Assembly: GCA_947846985.1 (NCBI GenBank)
Contig: CANTUZ010000002.1
Span: forward strand, 157,098,389-157,162,388
Direction: 5' to 3'
DNA: 64,000 bases
Source of the DNA: Fratercula arctica
Lineage: Eukaryota > Chordata > Aves > Charadriiformes > Alcidae
Shown: positions 36,854 to 46,775 of the stretch, one piece after another
Layout: the number at the start of each line of letters is the position of its first letter
Numbering within the stretch: position 1 is the first letter of the stretch
The notes under the pieces: generated by a model
What the model was told of the DNA's origin: nothing
Database searches by the model: none
Seen by the model: only the letters and a program-made list of their open reading frames with translations
Translations under genes and position numbers: made by a program

Positions 36854-37132
36854 TTACACTCCACTCAGAGAGGAAACCGGACTTCCTGAAGTATCATCAC
36901 TTCCAGAAATTTCCAAAAGGAAAGCTTTGGGTTTCGTTTGTGAGGTTTTCTTCTTTTGCCTAGCTACTTCTTTTTGTCTGCTCTGTGACGGTGCTCTCAA
37001 TTTACTGCCACTGGGGACGCTTTCCCATCTCACAGAAGAAATAGTTGTGGCAGGAGGTTTGGTACTTAACGTGGGGCTGTGTTCAGAGCCCACGCCGGCT
37101 TTTGAGGAAGTTGACATTTGTGCTGGGACCAC
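36854..37132 (-). other. Unidentified S/T/K-rich open frame
   Basis: The minus-strand frame of about 90 codons is rich in serine, threonine, proline and lysine. It has a basic stretch (RQKEVARQKKK) followed by an acidic/serine tail (SGSDDTSGSP). Composition is more protein-like than most frames here. It ends with TAA, TGA and an overlapping AATAAA hexamer. The listed start is a GTG, the first ATG comes six codons in, and a stop lies a few codons upstream. If real it would be a terminal exon or an old retrocopy, but no acceptor with a good pyrimidine tract is seen and no family is recognised. Confidence 0.15.
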
Positions 37133-37591
37133 AGCTCTGGTGACTCATCTCCAACCATGAAGACAGGCTGCAGCCTCCCCCTCCAGCCACCGTTACACGG
37201 ACCAGCCTCATCCCCAGTGACCAAACCTAGTCGGTGCCGGTTGAACACCTACACAGCAGGAGATGGAAGGAGGTAAAAAGCTGCCTTGGCAGTCCCCCCT
37301 CCTCCCCCTTGAATCTCTGCCTGCTGCCTTCCAGCGATGTAGAGAAAATTAATTTGGGATTCGAGCATTTGGAGAGTAGTGGATAAAAGGTGCTCTAGAA
37401 GAACATATTGTTACAGATGTTCCTCTCCTCACTGCTATAGCAAGTCAAGATAAAAGCATACTGCATAAACAGTGACGTGTCTGAAATCTAATGCAAACTG
37501 TTCCCTTTCAAGCAAGCCGTAAAACCCTGGAAGCTCAAAACCCTGGAAGCTCAAACTCTGTCCTGCAGGCAGCTGAGGAGAAGAAATGCTC

Positions 37592-37643
37592 TTTTATTTA
37601 TTTATTTATGTATTTATTTTTATTTATTTATTATTGTATTATT
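37592..37643. repeat. TTTA tetranucleotide microsatellite
   Basis: Imperfect TTTA/TTTG repeats over about 50 bases. Confidence 0.9.
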
Positions 37644-38424
37644 AAAGATAAAATTGTGCTTGGGGGCATTCAAAAAATGTGTTGCTGAGGAATGTGCATG
37701 AAGCAGATAACACCATTTCCCTCCTCTAGGAGGGAAATATGTATAATAACAGGAACTTTATTCGTTAACTTGGAGAAAATGATGATTACGTTAGTGAGGC
37801 TAAAGAACATGAAATACCTTCTGCCATCGGATAAATGATGCTCCAGTCAATGCTGGGGACTAGGTTTTGGAAGTTCCTACTGGAAGAAATAGCATATGAA
37901 GGCAGGAGTAAGAGGAAGGAAGCAATTCCCAGATGGTAACTCTTTAATTTTTAATTTGGAAAAGTTAATATTATTCCAAGTTTGACACCCTGAAGAAGAA
38001 ACCATTTGAGGCAATGCCATATTCTTGGCTCCCTGGTGGGTTAAATAAACTTGTAGTCACAATGCTTTTTATTTATTTAAGGGACAGCTTGTGCCTTGCA
38101 CTGAATGTCTGCTCAGGAGCAGTATAATACTGATCCCCTTAGGCTGGCTATTTGATCTGGTGTGTGATCTGATATGTCTGCTACTTTCCCAATCCCTTTC
38201 TTTGTACATATACAGGGAAAAATCAATCATCAGAGTTGTCCCACATTCCTTCAGTAGGGGAACCAGCAGGAGTTGACCAGAGCAGGCATATCATGATAAT
38301 ATTCTGCAATAAATAAAAAGGGCTGAGCTGCACCTTGCCCAGGATTTCATAGGAGAATAAATCCTATCTGTACCACTAGTTCTGCCACTGTTATGTCTGG
38401 AGTCAGAACACTGCAAATGAGCAG

Positions 38425-38856
38425 AGATGGGTGCTGGAGCACCTCTGCTATGAGGACAGGCTGAGAAAGTTGGGGTTGTTCAGTCTGGAGAAGAGAAGGC
38501 TCCGGGGAGACCTTATAGTGGCCTTCCAGTACCTAAAGGGGCCCTACAGGAGAGATGGGGAGGCACTCTTTATCAGGGAGTGTAATGATAGGACGAGGGG
38601 TAACAGTTTTGAATTGAAAGTGGATAGATTGAGATTAGATATTACGAGGTAATTCTTTACTGTGAGGGTGGTGAGGCATGGGAACAGGTTGCCCAGGGAA
38701 GCTGTGGATGCCCCATCCCTGAGGTGTTCAAGGCCAGGCTGGATGGATCTTTGAGCAACTTGTTCTAGTGGGAGGTGTCCCTGCCCATGGCAGGGGAGTT
38801 GGAAGTAGACGATCTTTAAGGTCCTTTCCAACCCAAACCATTCTATAATTCTATAC
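38425..38856 (+). mobile_element. CR1 3' fragment, sense
   Basis: A 5'-truncated CR1 of about 430 bases. The first half translates as the ORF2 C-terminus (LEHLCYEDRLRKLGLFSLEK, then LRGDLIVAFQYLKG, then DRTRGNSFELK and RLRLDI), and a TAA near 38650 ends the frame where the family normally continues. The 3' region follows (GTGTCCCTGCCCATGGCAGG, CCTTTCCAACCCAAACCATT), with a terminal ATTCTATAATTCTATA repeat. Confidence 0.95.
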
Positions 38857-41784
38857 TGAGGTCCAAATAAGAGGGCTACAGTCATCAAACCTACCTGGGT
38901 CAAAAGCCTATCCCACCTGGAGTAACTCCAGCTCCCAGGAAACTTCAGCAAAAGAGAGGAAAGTAGTTCCTTTGTCAAGAGGAATTTCTCTACTGCATTG
39001 GTTCCAGGCTGTAGTCACACAGCAACATTTCTATGACCAGTCTAATGTCTATACTTTGATTTTACTGAAAGATGAGTTTCCTGTGATTTTAACTTTGACT
39101 ATAGCATTCAAGACTACAAGTACAGTTAAATTCTGCCTCTGTGCACTACTTTATACAGGTTGAATGCTCCATAAAGATAGAGATCTTAGCTCCTTGAACT
39201 ATACTTGAACCAAATACTTGTTTTGTGTCCTAAAGGTTCAAGTCAAGTATTTACTTCATTTTACTCCTAGCTGAGATGTGGAAACCATTCAGTCCTTATC
39301 AGCAACCCTGCCACCTCTCCCTCCTGCAAAAAGCACATTTTCTTTTATTCTGGCAGTGCTTTATGAGACTATACTTTTGCAGCTTTATGTGACCCTGGGG
39401 CTGGTGACGTGTTGTACACTGTCCTGCCTATACCTGAGTGCCACTTGTTGACTCCCAGTAGCAGGAATGACTGTGTGCTGGGCACTCTGGACTGAAAAGG
39501 ACTTTCAAAGTCACCAAATCCATCCAGCCGCTGTTGCAGGGAACTATAAGCCTCCCATAAAACTGAGCAAGCTCCCTCTTGAATAGCAGCTGCCTGATTT
39601 TGCCTCAGCAATACGAAGACTTCACTACTCCACTGATTCGTTAGAAAGTTTCCTTTAGTTTCCATTATCCAAAGTTAATTTCTTGCCAGTCATCCTTGTG
39701 ACAACAAAGACTTCTGGTTGGAAGTTTCCTATCTTTCTGGTGTTCACAATTCTACATAAGTTATCATCAATATTTATCCTACGGATGTGTCTGTACTGGT
39801 CAACATCCTCCGTCTGTGGCACCAAGTTAGGGAACTTAATGTTATTTAATATATCACTCCATTATGAACTGTACACGATGAAACAACGCCTAAAGCGGGG
39901 AACAGGACAACACATCAAGGGAAAGTTTTTATTTATGATGCCATAGAAATGCCATCCATGATTCACTGGGTGGAATTCTCCTAGAACAGGAAACAAAAAC
40001 ACAGTGCATAGAAAACAGTGATAAACATCAAGCTGACAAATGCTCCTAATTACTTGAGAATAGCTTGCTTTTTTTCCCATTAGCCTGCTCCCTAACCTTT
40101 TTGTACTAAAAATAAATTTCCATGAATCACAACTTTATCATTATAATGAGTGCGAAAAAACATCAGTTTATGTAAGATCAAGTTAAGTAACAGGAAACAT
40201 CACATTAAGTATAATCTAATTATACTTTGTTCCACCACAGAAGGGACAGCTTTATTTTTCAGGTAAAAGTAGTGTATAAACATGGGAAGCTCAGGGAGAG
40301 AATCACAGCATCTACTATTAGGCTCTACAGAGTCAAGAAGCCAATTGAAACTACCTAAGACAACAGTTTCTCTGCTGACACTGCTGGGAGTGCAGTTCTT
40401 AACCAAACACCTACATCAAATGCCTAAAGCTATGCAGCTAGACTCCTTCCTTTCCAATCAAAAGTAAAACTACAAAAGGCTTCTTTTCCAAAACAGGCCT
40501 TCCTAAAGCAGCGGCCCAGAACTCCGAAATATACTCAAAGGTCCTACCATTTTAAAATGTCAATATGTTTGTGTTCCTAGAATTCCAAAGGGCGTGATGA
40601 GTCATAAAATTTATGCCAACAAAGGCTATTGTCAATGTCTTGTTCACCTTCATAATTGACGTGGGTATAAAATTTAACTCAGTATTCCCTGCATTGGACC
40701 ACAACTTGTGAGTGAGGTACAGGATTTCTTTTGCAAAGATATTTGATCTTCACCTGCATGAATTCTTATCTCTCCTGCAGCCTGTCTGTAAGGCTGAGGA
40801 AATGTTTGTGAAGTGCTTTGAGAGCCTCCTTGGGGATGCAATGTAGAGAATTTGCAGGCAAACAAATAAAAGGTCGATTTTGATCTAGTTATTCTCATGT
40901 TGTCTTTACTCGGAGACTTTGCTCATAATACAGCTGGAATTCAAATAGGTGATTAACAAATCATAGTGTATATAGTACATTAGCAAAATGTGATACTTTC
41001 TCTCTTTCAATAAAAACTATTTAGACAGGATCAAATTCTGCCATGAATTACACCAGAGTGAAACCAGAGCGAACAGGTCTTCAAGTCAACAGAGTCTCTC
41101 CGGATTAATGCAGAGAAATAAAGGTTTTCCAAGACTACGGTCAACTCATTCAAAGCTTTTTAAACCTCCACAGTTATGTGTATCAATATCTCAATAATGT
41201 GCTTGGAAAATCATGCAGCTAATTAACAGTAGAGCCCCCTGAGTAAGATATAATTGAATTGGAAAGAAAAGGTGCTAATTCCCAGGGTAGGAAAATGTAG
41301 TACAAAGAGCTACGTGTGCAATCAAGATCCTGTATCAGAGGGTTGACAGCTCTATTTATGGGCACAAATGTGACTGTTAAGGATGCAAGTGAGTTAACTA
41401 ATTTGGAAATCTCTGTGATACTGGCACAGGACCCTTGATTGCAGGGTTTCCTTGCTGTCAGTATTGATGTCAATCAGTCCATGAAGCACAGCTTATCTCA
41501 CCCCGAAGGAGAAAGTTCAGATTTACTCCACTCTAGTGCAGATTTAGATGACTTACATTAGTCAACTTAATCCCATTCCCGGTGCCCACATTTTTCAAAC
41601 AAAAGTGTCTCACCCCCACTGTCTCACCCCCACTTGAGCATGACTCATGCATCAAAGTACAGTCAATTCCTTTTGGGATGATGGACCTGCCAAGCATTTC
41701 ACCAACTATTCTGTGGGACAGGACGCCAGTGTTGCCTGACAATAATAGGTAACACCTGTAAATTAAGTGATCTAGAAAAAAAAT
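38857..41784. other. Non-coding, mostly unique
   Basis: No gene recognised. It contains a possible ancient amniote repeat at 41031-41110 and an exact 14-base tandem doubling at 41606-41633. Confidence 0.45.
41031..41110. repeat. Possible ancient amniote interspersed repeat
   Basis: The stretch GATCAAATTCTGCCATGAATT, ACACCAGAGTGAAACCAGAG and AAGTCAACAGAGTCTCTCCG resembles a very old repeat common in turtle and crocodile DNA, built from phrases of this kind. The family name is not certain, and it was not aligned. Confidence 0.35.
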
Positions 41785-42546
41785 TGTTACAGTTTAACCC
41801 CAGCCAGCCACTAAGCACCACAAAGCTCCTCACTCACTCACCACCCTCCCTCTCCCCGCCTTGGGATGGGGAAGAGAATTGGAAGGGTAAAAGTGAGAAA
41901 CAAATTCATGGGCTGAGATAACAACAGTTAATAATTAAAAAGAAATAACAATAACTAAAAAAATGTAAGGAAATGAGGAAAAAACCCAGACTAAAGACAA
42001 GTGATCAAATGAAAACAATTGCTCACCACCAACCGACTGATAGCCAGCCAGTCCCTGAGCAGTGGCCACCCACCAATTTCCTCCCTAGTTTTATGCTAAG
42101 CATGTCGTCATATGGTATGGAATATCCCTTTGGTCAGTTGGGCTCAGCTGTCCCATCTGTGTTCCCTCACAAATTCTTGTGCACCCCCAGCCTACTCTCT
42201 GGCAGGGCAGTCTGAGGAGCAGAAAAGGCCTCGGTGCTGTGTAAGCACTGTTCAGCAATAGATAGACACCAGTATGTTATCAACAGTGTTTTCAGCACAA
42301 ATCCAAATCATAGCCCCATACAAGCTACTGGTGAAATACTGGAACAGGTTGCCCAGAGAGGCGGTGGAGGCCCCATCATTCAAGGCCCGTCTGGATGAGG
42401 CTCCGAGCAATCTGATCTAGTTGAAGATGTCCCTGCCTACTGCAGAGGGGTTGGACTAGATGACCTTTAGATGTCCCTTCCAACCCAACACATTCTATGA
42501 TTCTACTATGAAGAAACTTAGTTCTGTCCCAGCCAAAATCAGTACA
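41785..42546 (-). mobile_element. Solo LTR of an avian ERV-L-like element, interrupted by CR1
   Basis: The sequence matches the layout of a widespread avian endogenous-retrovirus LTR. On the + strand it runs from TGTTACAGTTTAACCCCAGC to a CAGCCAAAATCAGTACA end, so both termini obey the TG...CA rule. Its transcriptional sense is minus: a TATA-like CATAAAAC lies at 42088-42095 on that strand, and an A/T-rich decayed polyadenylation region lies near 41925-41940. Recognisable inner blocks are TTGCTCACCACC, GTCATATGGTATGGAATA, CTTGTGCACCCCCAGCCTAC and GTTATCAACAGTGTTTTCAG. Without the inserted CR1 it is about 585 bases. Flanks are AAAAT on the left and AAAAC on the right, a possible five-base target duplication. 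No internal viral gene adjoins, so it is a solo LTR. Confidence 0.85.
42330..42504 (+). mobile_element. CR1 3' tail inserted in the LTR
   Basis: A sense CR1 tail of about 175 bases. Blocks are TGGAACAGGTTGCCCAGAGA, GGTGGAGGCCCCATC-like text, TCTAGTTGAAGATGTCCCTG, GGGGTTGGACTAGATGACC and a terminal ATTCTATGATTCT. It splits the LTR: LTR text stops at GCTACT on the left and resumes with ACTATGAAGAAAC on the right. CTACT occurs at both joints (42325-42329 and 42503-42507), consistent with a short target duplication. Confidence 0.92.
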
Positions 42547-43089
42547 AAAACAATCAAAGGAACTGGAGCTGTTTTTTCTAGAGAACTTAAAATTTTAAGA
42601 GAAGTTTTGACAAATAACTGCAGATATATTCTCCGTGCCCAGTGAGTTGAACAAAGATTGTCTTAAATTGAAACAAAAAAGGAATCCACTAGACATTAAG
42701 AAAGCCTGTCTAGTGAGTAGGACACCTAAGCACTGCCACAGGCTATGTGAGAGATGGAAAGTTTAGCACATACTACAATCTGCAATCGGTGGTTTGGGTA
42801 TAGCTAACACCACAGTGAGCACGGACTGGACAACTTCTCACAGTCCCTCCAAGCCCTGTTTTCTCTGATTCTGAATGTTTTTCACATTATTTCGGAATGA
42901 GATGAAGCAGAGATGGAGAAAAAACAGTCTCCTCGTACCCTGCTCTGATTCCTAACAAATTGCTTCCCATTAAAAATAACATTTTCAAACACTTGTGGCA
43001 ATGAATGAAAAAGCTGTACATATATATATATAGTATTGACATGATTGAACAGACCATCAAAAGAGCTTTACAAGAGAGATCTTGATTTA
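42547..43089. other. Non-coding spacer
   Basis: Unique sequence between the LTR and the next CR1. A short TA repeat lies at 43018-43033. No gene. Confidence 0.5.
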
Positions 43090-43494
43090 GAATCATAGAA
43101 TCGTAGAACGGTTTGAGTTGGAAGGGACCTCAAAGATCATCTAGTTCCAACCCCCCTGCCATGGGCAGGGACACCTCCCACTAGACCAGGCTGCTCAAAG
43201 CCCCATCCAGCCTGGCCTTGAACACTTCCAGGGATGGGGCATCCACAACTTCCCTGGACAACCTGTTCCAATGTCTCACCACCCTCACAGTAAAGAATTT
43301 CTTCCTGATATCCAATCTAAATCTCTCCTCTTTCAGTTTGAAACCATTACCCCATGTCCTATCACTACACTCAGTGATCAAGAGTCCCTCCCCATCCTTC
43401 CTGTAGCCCCCTTTAGGTACTGAAAGGCCGCTACAAGGTCTCTCTGGAGCCTTCTCTTCTCTAGGCTGAACAACCCCAACTATCTCAGCCTGTC
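43090..43494 (-). mobile_element. CR1 3' fragment, antisense, relatively young
   Basis: The minus-strand CR1 has an intact 3' end at the low coordinate (GAATCATAGAATCGTAGAAC). It reads backwards through TTCCAACCCCCCTGCCATGG, TGGATGGGGC (complement), and into the ORF2 C-terminus. The minus-strand peptide contains DRTWGNGFKLKEERFRLDI, FFTVRVVRHWNRLSREVV and APSLEVFKARLDGALSSLV. It is close in sequence to the copy at 61.8 kb. A frame change occurs upstream of this block. Confidence 0.95.
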
Positions 43495-43551
43495 GGTTTA
43501 AACAGGTAACAAACAGTACAAGAGAAGAAATTTGCCTGAAATTACTTAGAA
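43495..43551. other. Short spacer between antisense CR1 copies
   Basis: Fifty-seven bases without a recognised feature. Confidence 0.4.
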
Positions 43552-43960
43552 AATCATAGAATAATTTAAGCTGGAAAAGACGTCTTGAAATCATCTCATC
43601 CATACCCCCTGCATCTTCTTGTCCAGCTCAAGAAGGATCAGCTAGAGCAGGTTCCTCAGAGTCACATCCAGAGAGCTTTTGAATATCTCCAAGAACGGAG
43701 ACTCCACAACCTCTCTGAGCAGCCTGTTCCAGTGTTTGAATACCAGCATGGTAAAAAAGTGTTTTCTTGTGTTCAGATGGAATTTCATGTGTTTTAATTT
43801 GTGCCCACTGCCTCTTGCTCTCTCAGTGGGCACTATTTAGAAGAGTGTGGCCTCTTCTTCTTCATGCCATCAGGTATTTATACACATTGATAAGATCCCC
43901 CTGAGCTTTCTCTTCTCTGGACTGAAGAGTCCAAGTTCTATCAGCCTTTCCTCATGTCAC
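43552..43960 (-). mobile_element. CR1 3' fragment, antisense, older subfamily
   Basis: The 3' end lies at the low coordinate (AATCATAGAATAATTTAAGC). Blocks on the + strand are AGAGCAGGTTCCTCAGAGTC, TCCAAGAACGGAGACTCCAC, CTCTCTGAGCAGCCTGTTCC, TGCCTCTTGCTCTCTCAGTG, ATACACATTGATAAGATCCC and GAGCTTTCTCTTCTCTGGAC. It belongs to the same older group as the 9.66-kb copy and is clearly different from its neighbour at 43.1 kb. Confidence 0.92.
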
Positions 43961-44469
43961 AGGTACAACCAAAACTAACAGTTATGGCTCCTGAATCTTA
44001 GTTCTGTCCCATCACCAGAACCAAGGCTGCTGCAAGCATGTTCCAAGTTCTACTGAGGACGCAACAGCTGTATCCTTCAAAGACTTGACTGTGAATTAAA
44101 ATTAGTGTGGATAACTTGGATGTAGCATTAGCATGAAGGATGGAAGAAGGCCTGGCAGAAACGTACCATGGCTCATTCTATCTTATATAAGGTGTGAAGA
44201 CTAGTCAATCTATTTTTAATTACAGCTCAGTCTCCAAGCTAAGGGGTTGATATGATTCTCTTGCTTCAATTGCATCGCAATAACAGTGAAGTATTTGAAT
44301 CCTAACTAAGGAAAAGATAATGCACCTTCTATCTGTATGCTTGATGCGTTGTGCTGCCCCCTCTTTCCTCCACCCTCTACAACAACGTCTTACGTATGTG
44401 CAGCTGTGATGCTTAATTCACATTATTGTGCAGCCCTGCCTTTCTCCTGCCCTCCATTCAAATCAGTTT
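43961..44469. other. Non-coding, unique
   Basis: No gene or repeat recognised. Confidence 0.5.
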
Positions 44470-44660
44470 TCAAATGCTGTGACTCCAGGCACTAATGTTT
44501 TAGACAAGCTTGAAGCAACTGAGACAAGGCTGTAAGCTGGAAATAACATGCAGCAGCATAGTTGAGTGGTTAATCAATACATGAGCTGTCAGCTTTTCAG
44601 ATCAAGGAATTAACAGCTTTATTTTGCAGTAAATAACATTAGTTTTGGGGGGGAAATATA
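44470..44660. promoter_or_regulatory. Candidate non-coding regulatory element
   Basis: Contains GGTTAATCAATACA (HNF1/homeodomain-like), TGAGCTGTCAGC (MEIS/TGIF-like), AGATCAAGG (TCF/LEF-like) and several TAAT-type cores within about 80 bases, with no transposon. This is inference from motif clustering only. Confidence 0.22.
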
Positions 44661-45176
44661 AAAGCTGCTAACAAGACAAGGCCTGAGTTTGGGTTTTTTT
44701 AAAGAAAAAAAAAGTGATGAAGGAAAGAACTGAAACATTAACATTTGAATCTTTTGGTATTCTTAGTTGTACTTGTTCTAACTAGTCTTGAGGAATTACA
44801 ATGGTAAATTTACAACTGAAGGGTACTCATTGCAGCTTGATGATGGGGAAGAACCAAGGATGGCCCTGACATTAGAGCTGCACACACATCTCTACAGCCA
44901 CAAATGTTCTCTGACCCCCGCATAAACTGGAAAAGTTTGAAAACTACTATATCACATGCCCATTACAGGGAATACTTGATTACAAAAAGTTAAAGAGCAT
45001 TCATAAACCTTCTTCCTTTCCTTTACATCAAAGTGTGACCTTTTTTTTATGTCAAAAACTATTAATACTGCCTTTGTCATTTCAAGCTCCCAAAATAAAA
45101 GTAAGACTGGAAAAGTCAAGAAGCATCAAGAGCCAGTTCAGGCAGCTGTCAGATGTTTATTTCTCAACCATATTCC

Positions 45177-45761
45177 CTACCCCTGCAATCCTACCCACAG
45201 TGGGCAACCTGTTGCGAGTAATATTTCTTCTATATGAACACTGTCATAGAGGAACAGTGCTCTGCATGGCTGCACAACTGAGTGGGAGGAGAAATGTACT
45301 AGTGATGAGGTTATCTGAGCCCTGTGACTGCTCTGCTGTGTCCCTGCAAAATTTCCTGCCCTGCTTTGTGTTGCGGTGTCATCATCTGTAACAATTAACT
45401 TCTCTTGTGTTCTGTCACACGTTCCACAGGGACTGGGCATTGTTGTTATTGTAAGCTTTAGTACCTTGACAGGGGAATCTCTGGTGATACCCATCATGAT
45501 CTGAGCAGAGGCAGCCCCTAAAGCTTCCCAATCAGAGAAAAACCTCCCAGAGAGAGGATCCTCTGCCCCGAGTTGCTGGTGAACAAGGAGAATTGATTGA
45601 ATGCTCCCGGCCTCATCTGCATGTCTATAACGTGGTGATGTGAGAATTTTTGTTGAAGTACCATGAAGTTTTGAAGTTGAAGTGAATAAAACATCATCAT
45701 TCATGTCTGACAATGGATGGAAAGAGATCTGTATGTAGCTGTGTCTGGCATAAGGGTTCAT
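45177..45761 (-). other. Longest open frame (194 codons), unidentified
   Basis: The frame starts with an ATG and reads MNPYARHSYIQISFHPLSD onward. It shows no signal peptide, transmembrane segment, zinc finger or transposon motif that can be recognised. Composition is unremarkable. A frame of this length is only mildly unexpected by chance across six frames of 64 kb. No promoter, splice context or poly-A signal ties it to a gene. Confidence 0.12.
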
Positions 45762-46740
45762 CCTAACCTTTGGTGCAGCCTGTGGTCATGAGCATGTCCG
45801 GGCAGCTGGGAAAGAGACCATATCAAATAGCAGCTGCCCGTGGAAAATGCTTGTACATGGTTGTGTAGGCAAATGGTTCACTCTATAATGAGCTGAACCT
45901 CTGCAAGGATTGCATAGAGGTGACTGATACAAAATGGTAATAGAAGCAGGGAAGATTTGGTCTTATACTACTACTGTAAGTAGCGGTGGGGGACGGATTC
46001 TGGAAAGAGCAGATCTACCCAAGCACCAGTTTAAGGCTTAAAATACTGTTTGAATTGTTTGGTAAGAATCTCTAGATATTCTTTTCCCAGTAAATGTATA
46101 ATTTAAAACTACCATTAATGGTATTTCCTCTTATTTGAACAAACCACTAACAGAAACACACGTTCTATAGCCTGCTGAGTCCCAGTATATTGAATAAAAA
46201 TGTAATCTGAGCAAGGCAACATTTACATCACCTTTATTAAGAAAAGAAGGGGTTGACACTATACACACTTTCATCAGAAGCATCCCAGAATATTCTGGAG
46301 TGTCTGCAGCTTATTTTCAGGTTTATCCAGTTAATGGATGGAGAGTAAAGAGTGACTTTGTTAGGCAGAGACAACCTCAAACACTTCTCTGCAGCTCTGT
46401 TGATGGCATAGCCTGGGGAATGCTGTTTGCCAGCGTAAAAGGTAAAAGCCCCATCACAGGAGCCCAGTGTGTGATTTTAAACTTTTTGTAAAAGGCCATC
46501 CTCAAATTAGGCCCATTATCTCTGACATACAATCTCCACACAAGTGAAATATTTAGTGCTAAGAGTTTATGGCATTTCCCTAGGCAAAGCTAGGGAAAAA
46601 CACAGCTTTTGCTTGTTTGCAGAGTGCAGCTTGGTAGCCTTTCTCAACCAGTTTGACCAAGGCCATGAAAAAACTCCTGTGCATACAGTCTCCCTTGCAG
46701 GATCAGAGCATTAACACACAGGGCTACAGACCTGCTGAAA

Positions 46741-46775
46741 AAGAAAAAAGAAAAAAGGAAAAAAAAAAAAAAAAA
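46741..46775. repeat. A-rich tract
   Basis: A runs broken by G, ending in a run of 17 A. Confidence 0.9.

Larger units (their letters stand above)
36271..38424. other. Non-coding, with simple repeats and one odd minus-strand frame
   Basis: No known gene. It includes an AT-rich palindromic microsatellite (36685-36736), a poly-A run (36790-36809), TTTA repeats (37592-37643), an exact 16-base tandem doubling (37521-37552) and a serine/threonine/lysine-rich minus-strand frame (36854-37132), listed separately. Confidence 0.45.

Noticed and set aside
41973..42215. 80-codon + strand frame as a gene
   Set aside because: It lies entirely inside the LTR and runs opposite to the LTR's transcription.
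41785..42546. Full endogenous retrovirus with gag/pol/env
   Set aside because: No internal viral coding sequence or second LTR is seen on either side. Only a solo LTR remains.
43181..43603. 140-codon minus-strand open frame as a host gene
   Set aside because: Its readable part is the CR1 ORF2 C-terminus (FRLDIRKKFFTVRVV). It belongs to the retrotransposon.
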